From positions 1 to 39,925 of the forward strand of contig WRBQ01000015.1 in the NCBI GenBank assembly GCA_009784445.1: a DNA stretch of 39,925 bases, given 5' to 3'. The position numbers and the translations under genes were made by a program. This document shows positions 8,211 through 16,248 of the stretch, in pieces; positions within the stretch are counted from its first letter, which is position 1, and each line of letters begins with the position of its first letter. The notes beneath the pieces were generated by a model that saw only the letters and a list, made by a program, of their open reading frames with translations, was not told where the DNA came from and made no database searches. The stretch is from Oscillospiraceae bacterium (lineage in GTDB: Bacteria > Bacillota > Clostridia > Oscillospirales > Acutalibacteraceae).

Positions 8211-8756
8211 CTAAAGCAAACTTTCAAATACCTCTGGCCGCGGGTTAGCAATTACCACATGCGCAAGCACCATGCCTTGGCTTTCTTGCGCAGCAACGCC
8301 GCAGGCCACGGCTTCACTCACAGCGGCCACATCGCCGGTGAGTACCGCAAAAGACTTGCCGCCAATGCCCGCGGCAAGCCGCAGCTCTACTAAGGCAACA
8401 TTAGCGGCTTTCACGGCAGCGTCTGCGGCATAAATGGCGGCAGTGACGCTGTAGAATTCCATCACGCCTAAGGCTCCACATTGTTGCGGCTCGGCAGTGA
8501 GGTGGATGGCACGCACCACCTGTTCGTGCAGGCGGGCAATCAAGCAGTGGTCCACCACATGGCCTTGCGCCGAGGCAACGCCCGCATCCAGCGAGGACTG
8601 CACGGCTGCAACATCGCCGCTAAACAGCAAAAAAAATTTTCCCGGGCAGCTGGCACGTGCAAAAATGAGCTCTACTTCAGCCGTTTTGCACACAGCATCA
8701 GCCGCTTCAATACCGCGAGCGATGGATGAAAACTCCAAAAAACCAATGCATTTCAT
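8211..8756 (-). CDS. pduT: PduT-like trimeric shell protein with tandem BMC domains
   Basis: A 181-residue protein with two BMC domains: about 1-90 (MKCIGFLEFSSIARGIEAADAV) and about 94-181 (ALGVMEFYSVTAAIYAADAAVKAANV). The first has C37 in the SCPGKF loop; in PduT the equivalent cysteine of three subunits holds a 4Fe-4S cluster in the central pore. Together with the PduS-like gene just upstream this suggests electron transfer across the microcompartment shell. The start is directly after the pduS stop, with a GGAGG-type site inside the pduS end. It is the last gene of the operon. Confidence 0.85.
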   Translation of the reverse strand: MKCIGFLEFSSIARGIEAADAVCKTAEVELIFARASCPGKFFLLFSGDVAAVQSSLDAGVASAQGHVVDHCLIARLHEQVVRAIHLTAEPQQCGALGVMEFYSVTAAIYAADAAVKAANVALVELRLAAGIGGKSFAVLTGDVAAVSEAVACGVAAQESQGMVLAHVVIANPRPEVFESLL

Positions 8757-10109
8757 CTAACTGCCCTCCTGTCTAATTGTGATTGCATCGCCAACGCTAG
8801 TAATCACACCAGCGATGGAGGCGTGGTAGTCAACGCCGAGCTTGTCTGCTGGCGCGGCTGCTATGCGCTGCCCCAGCGTGACCCGCTGGCCAAGCTCAAC
8901 AATCGGCTGTGCTGGCGCGCCAATGTGCGCGTTGAGCGCAATGCAAACTTCACTTGGCGTCGCTTGCACAAACTGCGCAGGCTCTGTTGCATACCACTTG
9001 CCCACGCCAGCACGCATGGCGGCCTTTTGCGTGGGAATGCGTCGGTCGGCACGATAATCACGTGCTTGCAAGTTGGCTTGACCTTTTTCGGGGCGCAGTC
9101 CCTGCTGCTGGCAGGCCTGTTTGATCAGCACGTTGATTCTGCGTGGATTAAGCTCCATGGGGCAGGCGTAGAGCTCGCAAACGCCGCATTCGCAGCAGTA
9201 TTGCGCCGCACGCACCACGGGGTCATCCAGCAGTTCTTCAATGGCTTGCCCGCCCGCCGTGCGCCGCATGATCTTGTGTGGCTCTAGGGGATGCCCTAGC
9301 AGCCAGCGCGGACACAACTGCGTGCAAAAGCTACACTGAATGCAAGCCGCACGCGCGCGATTGCGGATATGCGTGGTGCTGAGTTGCGCATGTTGCCAAA
9401 GCCGCGTGCGCTGCGGCAGCAAGAGATAACCCGAGGTTGTTTTGCTCACATGCGAGGCGAGGGCTTCGTCTTTCGTCATGGCCTTGCCCATCATCGGGCC
9501 GCCGCTGACGACCATGAAGTCATCCTCCAAGGCTCCGCCCGCCAAGGCAAGGCAGTCTGCAAAGCTTGTGCCCAGCGGTGCTTTGATGATGCATGGCGAT
9601 GCTACCGCCCCGGTGATGGTTAAATATTTCTGCGTGAAGGGCCTGCCCTGCATGGCGTGGTGCACCGCGAACATTGTGGCAGCATTGCTGACCACACAGC
9701 CCACATCAAGCGGAATGCCGCCGGGCGGCACCACACGTCCGGTGACTTCATACACCTGCACTTGCTCGTCGCCGGCGGGGTAAAAATTCTTGAGCAAAAA
9801 TAGCTCCACCGGGGCAGCAAGCGCATCAATCGCAGCTTGCAACGCAGCAATTTCCGCGTGATAGCTTTCCTTGAGCGCAATGTATGCCTTTGCCGCGCCA
9901 AGCTGTGCTTTGGCAGCAGCCGTTGCCGCGACGATTGCCGCAGGCTGTTCGCGCATCAAATAGCGGTCAGTGCGAAGCAGAGGCTCACATTCCGCCCCGT
10001 TGATGATGAGGGTGTCTACCCCCTGCGCGGCCAGCTTCACATGCGTGGGAAAACCTGCGCCGCCGCAGCCAACCACACCGGCTTGCTGCACTTGCTGTTG
10101 CAGATTCAT
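8757..10109 (-). CDS. pduS: PduS-like cobalamin reductase (RnfC-type, SLBB and 4Fe-4S)
   Basis: A 450-residue protein. The N-terminus carries GCGGAGFPTHVK (14-25), the flavin/NADH-binding pattern shared with RnfC and NuoF, and an SLBB-type segment follows. Two ferredoxin-type cysteine sets are visible: C256, C259, C262, C266 (CIQCSFCTQLCP) and C305, C308, C311, C316. PduS reduces cob(III)alamin so that the adenosyltransferase can rebuild coenzyme B12, here serving ethanolamine ammonia-lyase. The chosen ATG at 10109 overlaps the eutN stop as TGATG; a GTG one codon earlier is also possible. Confidence 0.88.
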   Translation of the reverse strand: MNLQQQVQQAGVVGCGGAGFPTHVKLAAQGVDTLIINGAECEPLLRTDRYLMREQPAAIVAATAAAKAQLGAAKAYIALKESYHAEIAALQAAIDALAAPVELFLLKNFYPAGDEQVQVYEVTGRVVPPGGIPLDVGCVVSNAATMFAVHHAMQGRPFTQKYLTITGAVASPCIIKAPLGTSFADCLALAGGALEDDFMVVSGGPMMGKAMTKDEALASHVSKTTSGYLLLPQRTRLWQHAQLSTTHIRNRARAACIQCSFCTQLCPRWLLGHPLEPHKIMRRTAGGQAIEELLDDPVVRAAQYCCECGVCELYACPMELNPRRINVLIKQACQQQGLRPEKGQANLQARDYRADRRIPTQKAAMRAGVGKWYATEPAQFVQATPSEVCIALNAHIGAPAQPIVELGQRVTLGQRIAAAPADKLGVDYHASIAGVITSVGDAITIRQEGS

Positions 10110-10360
10110 CACGCTTTCTCCGTTGGGTCAATGATGCCCACAATGGCGCAGTCGGCCGCACAATCGTCTTGCCCCAATGCGCGGCGCGCAGTGGAACCCG
10201 ACACCACAAGCACGCGCTCGCCAATGCCGGCGCCCACTACATCGACCGCGACAAAGGACGTTGCATCAGCTTCTGATTCCACAACCATCAGTTTTAGCCC
10301 CTCTAGGCTGGATTCTTTTTTTGTGGCCCACACGTGGCCCACTACTCGGCAGATTACCAT
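10109..10360 (-). CDS. eutN: EutN/CcmL-family pentameric vertex protein
   Basis: An 83-residue BMC-P protein: MVICRVVGHVWATKKESSLEGLKLMVV is the family's opening, followed by AVDVVGAGIGERVLVVSGSTAR. Such proteins form pentamers that close the vertices of the shell. AAGGAG at 10367-10372 serves its ATG. Its stop overlaps the pduS start. Confidence 0.93.
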   Translation of the reverse strand: MVICRVVGHVWATKKESSLEGLKLMVVESEADATSFVAVDVVGAGIGERVLVVSGSTARRALGQDDCAADCAIVGIIDPTEKA

Positions 10361-10375
10361 AGCAATCTCCTTACT

Positions 10376-11176
10376 TTATTTGAAAATTACTTCGCATTTG
10401 TATTGGCTGAACATATCTCTCGCGCTGGGCGTGATGATCGTGCCCTTGTGCAGCAGCACTTGTCCGCCGCGTTCGCATAATTGCTTTGCCCGTGTTTCGG
10501 TAATCACTTTTTCGGCGATCACATGCTCGGGTGCAGCTTGTTGCACCGCACGTTGGGTATGCAGCATGCAGGCGTTAGCTTCGTCGAAATCAATGTGCAT
10601 GGCCAGTGTGAAGTTTTCGCGCACTCGCACAGGCACTTGCTCGAACACAACGGGCCTTGCGGTTTGCGCACGCACGCTGACCAAATCGCCGTCTTTCACG
10701 CAGAATGTTGCAGCATCATTCGGGTTCATGTGCACATGATTTTTCGCAACAATTGTGCTGTTCTTGGCCTGAAAAACGCCCGCAGGTCCAATGAGCGTTA
10801 CCTCTGCAGCGTCTGCTAAATCTCCCGACAAGCGCAGCGGAGCATCGAGGCCCAGTTGGCGGCAATCGCTGAGCGAAAGCTCCACTTGCGTAGCCTTGCG
10901 CAACGGCCCGAGCACAGCGATATTCTCCAGCATGCCCTTGGGCGTAGCGATGCTCACCCGCTGCTCGCTTAAAAACTCGCCGGGCTGCGACAGCGCACGC
11001 ACTTGCTTGAGCTCACCCGCGCCAAACAGCGCCGCAAAGCTTTGCGCGTTCAAGTGCACATGCCGCGCGCTGGCCTCAATGGGGATGCCGGCGAGCACCC
11101 CGGCTTGGCTCGCTTGATCTTGGACTAAACCAGCCAGCACCGAAGCGACAATTTCTTTGATTTGTTGTTCGTTCAT
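10376..11176 (-). CDS. pduL: PduL-type phosphotransacylase with a C-terminal extension
   Basis: A 266-residue phosphate acyltransferase that converts acetyl-CoA to acetyl phosphate. Residues about 1-18 (NEQQIKEIVASVLAGL) are an amphipathic helix typical of encapsulation peptides. ARHVHLN and NHVHMNP are the zinc-binding motifs of the two PduL barrels. Residues 224-266 (VITETRAKQLC to CEVIFK) extend beyond a standard PduL of about 210 residues and resemble the N-terminus of the neighbouring EutT. The ATG overlaps the eutT stop as ATGA. It fills the EutD role in this operon. Confidence 0.9.
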   Translation of the reverse strand: MNEQQIKEIVASVLAGLVQDQASQAGVLAGIPIEASARHVHLNAQSFAALFGAGELKQVRALSQPGEFLSEQRVSIATPKGMLENIAVLGPLRKATQVELSLSDCRQLGLDAPLRLSGDLADAAEVTLIGPAGVFQAKNSTIVAKNHVHMNPNDAATFCVKDGDLVSVRAQTARPVVFEQVPVRVRENFTLAMHIDFDEANACMLHTQRAVQQAAPEHVIAEKVITETRAKQLCERGGQVLLHKGTIITPSARDMFSQYKCEVIFK

Positions 11177-11763
11177 CCTATCTCCCTCAAAAACAGAAGA
11201 TACACCGCGCTGCTCATGCGATTGAGCGCTTCGATGAGATCATCGCGCGCAATGGCACAGGCAGCCAGTTCGGTTTCTCGCACTTGCGTGCGCACCACGT
11301 TGAGCGCCAAGCAAAGCGCAGACATATCAGCATGGGGCGCAACATAGTGCTCGTGCGATTGCGCCCGCAGCCCTGCGCTAGTTAGCCCAAGCAAGGCCGG
11401 CGGCGGCAGTGGTTGCTCTTTGACCTCAGCGGCCATGATAGCCTGCGCTAAGTCAAAGCAATCCTGCAAGCCAGCTGCGCAATCTTGGCGATTACACTGC
11501 CGTGCCTGTGCAATGCATTGCAGCAGCAGCGCTTGCAGGCTATCGAGCTTGCCACGCAACGCGATGCGCTGGTGCGTTTTGGGCACCAGTTGTGTTTTGT
11601 TCAGATGCGTCATGTGCTCCGGCTTTTGGAACACCACCGTGATGCCCCGTTGCGCGCAATACTCTTGCGCGGCGGGGCTGAGCTGCTGACCCATGGGCAA
11701 GCGCAAGAGCATTCCATCAGGCAGGCACAGGGCGCGCAGCTCAGCTTCTGTGACAAGTTTCAT
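11173..11763 (-). CDS. eutT: EutT-like corrinoid adenosyltransferase
   Basis: A 196-residue protein whose C-terminal half (NVVRTQVRETELAACAIARDDLIEALNRMSSAVYLLFL) matches the EutT/PduO-type ATP:cobalamin adenosyltransferase core. The N-terminal 45 residues form the small TEAxLR...LSPAA module seen in several eut proteins. The CCxxC metal-binding motif of enteric EutT is missing in the segment where it would lie, so this is the shorter Firmicutes form. It supplies adenosylcobalamin to EutBC. Its ATG shares one base with the eutM stop (TAATG). Confidence 0.85.
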   Translation of the reverse strand: MKLVTEAELRALCLPDGMLLRLPMGQQLSPAAQEYCAQRGITVVFQKPEHMTHLNKTQLVPKTHQRIALRGKLDSLQALLLQCIAQARQCNRQDCAAGLQDCFDLAQAIMAAEVKEQPLPPPALLGLTSAGLRAQSHEHYVAPHADMSALCLALNVVRTQVRETELAACAIARDDLIEALNRMSSAVYLLFLREIG

Positions 11764-12059
11764 TATGCTCTATCGCTGGTTTCCAAGGTGGGTAGAATGC
11801 ATTCCACTTCGTTGTGTGGGCGCGGAATGACGTGCACGCTCACCAGTTCGCCAACGCGTGAGGCTGCTGCGGCACCTGCGTCGGTTGCGGCTTTCACGGC
11901 ACCAACGTCGCCGCGCACCATCACGGTAACCAAGCCGCCGCCCACGTGAACTTTGCCCACGAGGTTGACATTCGCCGCTTTAACCATAGCGTCTGCTGCT
12001 TCCACAGCGCCGACGAGACCTTTTGTTTCCACCATACCGAGTGCTTGTAATGTTGCCAT
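11763..12059 (-). CDS. eutM: EutM-like hexameric shell protein (BMC-H)
   Basis: A 98-residue single-BMC protein: [26 protein letters not shown] followed by [23 protein letters not shown] is the standard major-shell pattern. It forms hexamers that tile the facets. TCCTCCT on the plus strand at 12067-12073 gives an AGGAGGA ribosome binding site eight bases upstream, stronger than most sites in the operon and fitting a structural protein needed in many copies. Confidence 0.95.
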   Translation of the reverse strand: MATLQALGMVETKGLVGAVEAADAMVKAANVNLVGKVHVGGGLVTVMVRGDVGAVKAATDAGAAAASRVGELVSVHVIPRPHNEVECILPTLETSDRA

Positions 12060-12095
12060 TTGAGAATCCTCCTAAAATGTTTTTAATGTGTGTAT

Positions 12096-13574
12096 TTATA
12101 TCTGCCCCAAGCGCTGCATCACCTTGCGGGTGATTTCTGCAATTTGCTCGGGTGTGATATCTAGTTTGTTCGCCTGTGTGCTGGGCGTGCTCGCAGGAGC
12201 GGGGCTGCTGCCACGCAGCGAGCTGAGCTCTGTTTTGCCCCATGCCACCCGGCGCACATCCATCAAATGCATGGAGGTGACGTTATCCGATGTGGCGCTG
12301 CCGCCAATGGCACCGCAACCCAACGTGAGCGCAGGCGCAAGCGAGGTGGTTGCACCCACGCCGCCCAGTGCAGCCGGGGTGTTCACCAGCAGGCGAGACA
12401 CCGGCTTTTGCAGCGCGAACTCGCGAATCACTGCCTGGTTTTGCGAGTGAATCACCATCGTGTGGCCCACGCCTTCGTTGTGCAGCAAATCCATGCAGCA
12501 AAGGCAGGCGCTTTCCCAGTCCGGCCGCACATACCACGCGAGGACAGGGCAAAGTTTTTCACGGGCGTATGGGTTGCGCGGGCCCACATCTTCTTGCCGT
12601 GAGAGCAGTACACGCGCACTGGCAGGCACCGATATACCTGCCATTTCTGCAACCTTGAGGGCAGATTTCCCCACCACTTGCGGGTTGATCGTACCATTTG
12701 GGCGCAGCAAGAGCTTGCCAAGCTGCTCGCTTTCGCTTGCGCTGAGAAAATGCCCGCCTTGAGCTTTGAACTCGGTTTCCACTTGCTGTGCTGCGGCGGA
12801 TTCCACCACCACGCTTTGCTCGGATGCGCAGATGGTGCCGTTGTCGAAGGTTTTTGACTCGATGATATGCCGTACCGCCGTGGGGATATCTGCGCTTTTT
12901 TCGATGAAGGCAGGGCCATTACCGGGACCCACGCCAATGGCCGGATTGCCCGAACTATACGCAGCGCGCACCATGGCATCGCCGCCCGTGGCCAGAATCA
13001 CACCGGTGTCGCGGTGGCGCATGAGTTCATTCGTGGCCTCCATGGTGGTGAGCGTGATGGCCTGCACGGCGTGTTCGGGTGCGCCTGCGCGTGCTGCCGC
13101 CTGCTGGACGATCTCCACCGCGGCCAAGATGCTGCGCTTGGCACCCGGGTGCGGGCTGATGACCACCGCGTTGCCCGCTTTAAGCGAGATGATGGCTTTG
13201 TAAAGCGTGGTGCTGGTGGGGTTGGTGGAGGGGATGAGCGCCGCCACAATGCCCACCGGCACGCCGATTTCCCACAGGCCTGCGGTGCTATCCTCGCGCA
13301 GCAGCCCGATGGTTTTCATGTTTTTGCAATAGTCCCAAGTCATCGCCGAACCCAGTAGGTTCTTCAACACTTTGTCTTCCCAGCGGCCGAAGCCGGTTTC
13401 TTCAGCGGCAAGTTTGGCCAATGGCTCGGCCTGTGCTGCGCCCGCGCTGGCGATTTCCGCACAGATGCAGTCGATTTGCTCTTGCGACAGCTTCGCAAGG
13501 GCTACGGCGGCTATTTTGGCGCGGCGCATGATATCACGCAATGCTTGTATGGATTCTAAGTCGCGGTCGAACAT
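12096..13574 (-). CDS. eutE: CoA-acylating acetaldehyde dehydrogenase (EutE) with C-terminal encapsulation peptide
   Basis: A 492-residue aldehyde dehydrogenase that converts acetaldehyde and CoA to acetyl-CoA. IPSTNPTSTT (114-123) is the cofactor-binding signature and C249 in NGTICASEQ is the catalytic cysteine. After the enzyme domain comes a Ser/Pro/Ala-rich linker (GSSPAPASTPSTQANK) and a predicted amphipathic helix ITPEQIAEITRKVMQRL, typical of a C-terminal encapsulation peptide, whereas enteric EutE and PduP carry theirs at the N-terminus. The frame stays open upstream to 14246, but AAGGAG at 13585-13590 and homology place the start at 13574. Confidence 0.93.
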   Translation of the reverse strand: MFDRDLESIQALRDIMRRAKIAAVALAKLSQEQIDCICAEIASAGAAQAEPLAKLAAEETGFGRWEDKVLKNLLGSAMTWDYCKNMKTIGLLREDSTAGLWEIGVPVGIVAALIPSTNPTSTTLYKAIISLKAGNAVVISPHPGAKRSILAAVEIVQQAAARAGAPEHAVQAITLTTMEATNELMRHRDTGVILATGGDAMVRAAYSSGNPAIGVGPGNGPAFIEKSADIPTAVRHIIESKTFDNGTICASEQSVVVESAAAQQVETEFKAQGGHFLSASESEQLGKLLLRPNGTINPQVVGKSALKVAEMAGISVPASARVLLSRQEDVGPRNPYAREKLCPVLAWYVRPDWESACLCCMDLLHNEGVGHTMVIHSQNQAVIREFALQKPVSRLLVNTPAALGGVGATTSLAPALTLGCGAIGGSATSDNVTSMHLMDVRRVAWGKTELSSLRGSSPAPASTPSTQANKLDITPEQIAEITRKVMQRLGQI

Positions 13575-13588
13575 AGAAAAACTTCTCC

Positions 13589-14337
13589 TTAATAACGGTT
13601 CAAGTATTGCGGGTCTTCGCGCAGCAGCTTGGCAATCATGCTGCGCAGGGCCTTTGCGTGCATCACCCGCGCGGTGGCGTCGCCGAAGCGTCCTAGTGTC
13701 AGAACACCCGCTTGCAGGGCTTGAGGTTCGAGCTTGCTGAATGTGTCCGAACCAATGCGGGCACAGTGGCGATACTGCGGTGTGTGCAGCCGTTGCCCGG
13801 CATGGTTGATGACGTAAAGATCCATCTTTTCCGGGGAAATCGTGTCGGCAGCGCCGTCCCACTCCTCCGGGCCATGGATAAAAGTGCAGCGGATGAAGTT
13901 CACGCCAATGAGCAAAATCTGCGCGTTGCGTTCCCACAGCCGGTAATAGGCACCGCCCTTGCCGCAGGGCGTTTGGATATGCTCCTCGCCGGCCAAAAAC
14001 TTTTCGGCGTCTGCGCCAAGTGCCGCCAGAGAATGCGTGGGGTGCAGCGAACGCAGCACGCCGGGTCGCTTGCGAAACAGCTCTGTCAATACGCCGACGC
14101 AGGTGGGTGTGTGCAGCATGTCCATCACGGGATTGCTGCGGGTGTGAACGTTGCTCCAAGTGTGGGCAGGCAGCACCAGCAGACCGGGCTGCATGTACTC
14201 CGTCAATGCGTCGAGACGGTGTCGCCGCGACCCTCGACCTCGCCAATGGCTTTGTATGAACTGTGCACCATCAGCGTGCCGTGGGGGTCAATGCCGAGGC
14301 TCGCCAGCTGCGACAGAAAATCTTGTTTGGTGTGCAT
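13589..14337 (-). pseudogene. AAC(3)-family acetyltransferase, single frameshift
   Basis: Two overlapping frames together make one AAC(3)-like protein. The first (from ATG 14337) reads HTKQDFLSQL, then TLMVHSSYKAIGEVEG and GDTV, and terminates after STH. The second continues with DALTEYMQPG, LLVLPAHTWS, RSLHPTHSLAALGAD and runs to a normal end. One base is missing near 14210: GTC-TC-GAC should read as three codons (V-I/L/F-D). Apart from this the protein looks intact, so the break is recent or an assembly error. The start overlaps the eutL stop (TGATG) with GGAG seven bases upstream, and the stop overlaps the eutE ribosome binding site, so it is built into the operon. Its natural substrate is unknown; no aminoglycoside role is implied. 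Confidence 0.8.
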
Positions 14338-14996
14338 CAACATGCTCCGATCAACGGTTCTTGCGCAACTCGCGTGACTTCTTCGGCGAAGGCCTCGCAT
14401 GCTGCGCGGCAGGCTACTTGCTCACCAGTGAGCAGCGCCCCTGCAAAGTTGGTTTCGCTAGGCGGGCCATAGTACACGGCAAGCTGCACTTCAGCGGCTT
14501 TGAGGGCGGCATCAAGCGCCACGGTGGCCTCAAGCGGCGGGGCGATGAGATAGGCCATGGCGGTGCCCGCTGGCACATTGGCCTGCGCGGAAAGATAGGT
14601 GCCGGTGCGCGAAATGCAGTGCGCGAAATATACCACGCTGTTTTGCTCGTCCACGCCGTAAAATGCGGCGTCGTTTTCGATGTAACTGGCTGCTGCGCCG
14701 AGCCCCGCACGCACTTGTTCGGGGTCTGGCCCGGCTAAGATGCCGATGAACTCACCGGCCAAGCGTGTGCTTGCGTTGCTGGCTCCGCCATACATGCTGC
14801 GGGCATAGAGCACGCGAACTTCGGCTTTTTTGGTCGCTTCGTCTAGGGCAACATAGCCCACGTCGTCGCAGTCTGTGGTGAAAATACCCAAGCTGCGCTC
14901 GCCCGGCTGCGCGCCCAGCTGTGCGAGCAAAGCGGGGTCGGCGTTGGGCAAAATGCGCATGCTTAAAATCGTGGTTGGGATGCGGTTGCTGGTCAT
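14337..14996 (-). CDS. eutL: EutL-like trimeric shell protein
   Basis: A 219-residue protein with the EutL pattern: an N-terminal half with LGIFTTDCDDVGYVALDEATKKAEV and a C-terminal half ending in YYGPPSETNFAGALLTGEQVACRAACEAF. EutL has two circularly permuted BMC domains and forms trimers with a gated pore. The ATG at 14996 has AGAGGAAAT upstream. Confidence 0.93.
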   Translation of the reverse strand: MTSNRIPTTILSMRILPNADPALLAQLGAQPGERSLGIFTTDCDDVGYVALDEATKKAEVRVLYARSMYGGASNASTRLAGEFIGILAGPDPEQVRAGLGAAASYIENDAAFYGVDEQNSVVYFAHCISRTGTYLSAQANVPAGTAMAYLIAPPLEATVALDAALKAAEVQLAVYYGPPSETNFAGALLTGEQVACRAACEAFAEEVTRVAQEPLIGAC

Positions 14997-15008
14997 GGTG
15001 ATTTCCTC

Positions 15009-15473
15009 TTAGTTCAATTCGTCTTCAGCTGGCGGCTGGAACTTCGCAATTACTTTATCCAGCTCCGTTGTGGGAATGAAGAATGTATCGTTATCGGGAT
15101 TGCGGTTGCGCAGTTCCAAGCGGCGGTGCAGCTCCGCAACAGGTACGTCCATATAATGCAGCTTGAAGTTGACGCCCAGTTCGTTCGCCCGAGCTTTGTA
15201 AGCATCGCGCTCGGCACGTTTCCAGCAGCCAAAATCAAGGATGACGTCGCCGCCGATTTTCAACACATGCTCCGCGATATCCCACAGCAGCGCTTCCAAA
15301 AGATTATGCCGTTCATGGTGTTGTTCGTCGCCAACATCATCGCCAAATAATTTCAGGTGCCAAGTGTCACGCGTGAGTAGCAGTGCGTTTGTTTCCTGCG
15401 CAAGCTGGCGGGCATAGGTGGTTTTTCCACTGCAAGGCAGCCCGACCATTAAGTGCAGTGTGCTAGGCTTCAT
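15009..15473 (-). CDS. Small P-loop kinase (AAA_33-like) inside the eut operon
   Basis: A 154-residue protein with a Walker A motif near residues 9-16 (GLPCSGKTTYARQLA), then LTRDTWHLKLFGDD and VILDFGCWKRAERDAYKARANELGV, the layout of small zeta-toxin/chloramphenicol-phosphotransferase-like kinases. An ATP-dependent phosphotransfer role is likely; the substrate is unknown. The ATG at 15473 lies 11 bases inside the end of eutC, so translation is coupled. It sits between eutC and eutL, where I know of no standard eut gene of this type. EutP is also a P-loop protein but is Ras-like and looks different. Confidence 0.75.
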   Translation of the reverse strand: MKPSTLHLMVGLPCSGKTTYARQLAQETNALLLTRDTWHLKLFGDDVGDEQHHERHNLLEALLWDIAEHVLKIGGDVILDFGCWKRAERDAYKARANELGVNFKLHYMDVPVAELHRRLELRNRNPDNDTFFIPTTELDKVIAKFQPPAEDELN

Positions 15474-16248
15474 TGAGCTCCACCCCGCTTTTTTTCTCGC
15501 GATGCATGCGCCCAAGCACCTCGGCGACATACGCCCCGGCTTCCACGGCATTCAGCCCACCGCTGTAGATATTCGACACCACGGTGCGGCGAGCCTCGGG
15601 CATGCCAACCGTTGGCGCATAGGCCATGTAGGCACTCATGCTTTCGGCAGAGCCCAAACCGGGCCGTTCGCCAATGAGCACGCAAATCACTTTCGCACCG
15701 GTCAACTGCGCCACTTGCTCCATGCTAGCCACACGGCCGTATTTCACAAAGAAGGGCTTACCGCAGCGCAGCCCTTGCTGGCTTATGCTCTCGGTGAGCA
15801 CAGGCAGAATATTTTCCAAGTTTGCCGCAATGGCTTTTGAACTGAGGCCGTCGGCGGCGTAGATGAGCACATCGCAGGGCTGAGGGTTGTGTGCGGCGAT
15901 GGCCTTTGCGGTTTGTTCGCTGAACACACGCCCCAAGTCTGGCCGGGTGAGAAATTCATCGCGACTTTTGCATTGTGTGACAAACTCGGGTAAGTTTAGC
16001 TGTTGCAGCAACTCGGCTGGCACGTCGTTGTACACAGCATCGCGTGCCGCGGCGTGGTCAGCGCGAAATTGCAGGTAGGTGTCGGTGCGCAAGCGCGTGC
16101 CCGCACGCCCCACGCCAATGCGCGCGGAAGTTACTTCGGACTTGCTTGCGGGTGGGGTATGTTCAAGCGCCGCGGGCGTAGCTATTTCTGCGGCTTGCAC
16201 TTCTAATATTGCCTTAACAATCAGATCAACCAGCATGTCTTGCGTCAT
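15463..16248 (-). CDS. eutC: Ethanolamine ammonia-lyase, small subunit
   Basis: A 261-residue EutC. SARIGVGRAGTRLRTDTYLQFRADHAAARDAV is the strongly conserved core, followed by RPDLGRVFSEQTAKAIA and CVLIGERPGLGSAESMSAYMAY. With EutB it forms the adenosylcobalamin-dependent enzyme that splits ethanolamine into acetaldehyde and ammonia. The N-terminal about 20 residues (TQDMLVDLIVKAILEVQ) form an amphipathic helix and a loose linker follows, the form of an encapsulation peptide. The start overlaps the eutB stop as ATGA. Confidence 0.95.
   Translation of the reverse strand: MTQDMLVDLIVKAILEVQAAEIATPAALEHTPPASKSEVTSARIGVGRAGTRLRTDTYLQFRADHAAARDAVYNDVPAELLQQLNLPEFVTQCKSRDEFLTRPDLGRVFSEQTAKAIAAHNPQPCDVLIYAADGLSSKAIAANLENILPVLTESISQQGLRCGKPFFVKYGRVASMEQVAQLTGAKVICVLIGERPGLGSAESMSAYMAYAPTVGMPEARRTVVSNIYSGGLNAVEAGAYVAEVLGRMHREKKSGVELNEA

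Noticed and set aside
12096-14246. A 716-residue minus-strand frame that appears to extend EutE upstream
   Set aside because: The extension is the shadow of the AAC(3)-like gene in another frame; the EutE start at 13574 has a good ribosome binding site and matches family length.
13589-14337. Acquired aminoglycoside resistance gene
   Set aside because: The gene is embedded in the eut operon by overlapping signals, matches host composition and is frameshifted; AAC(3)-fold proteins often have other roles.
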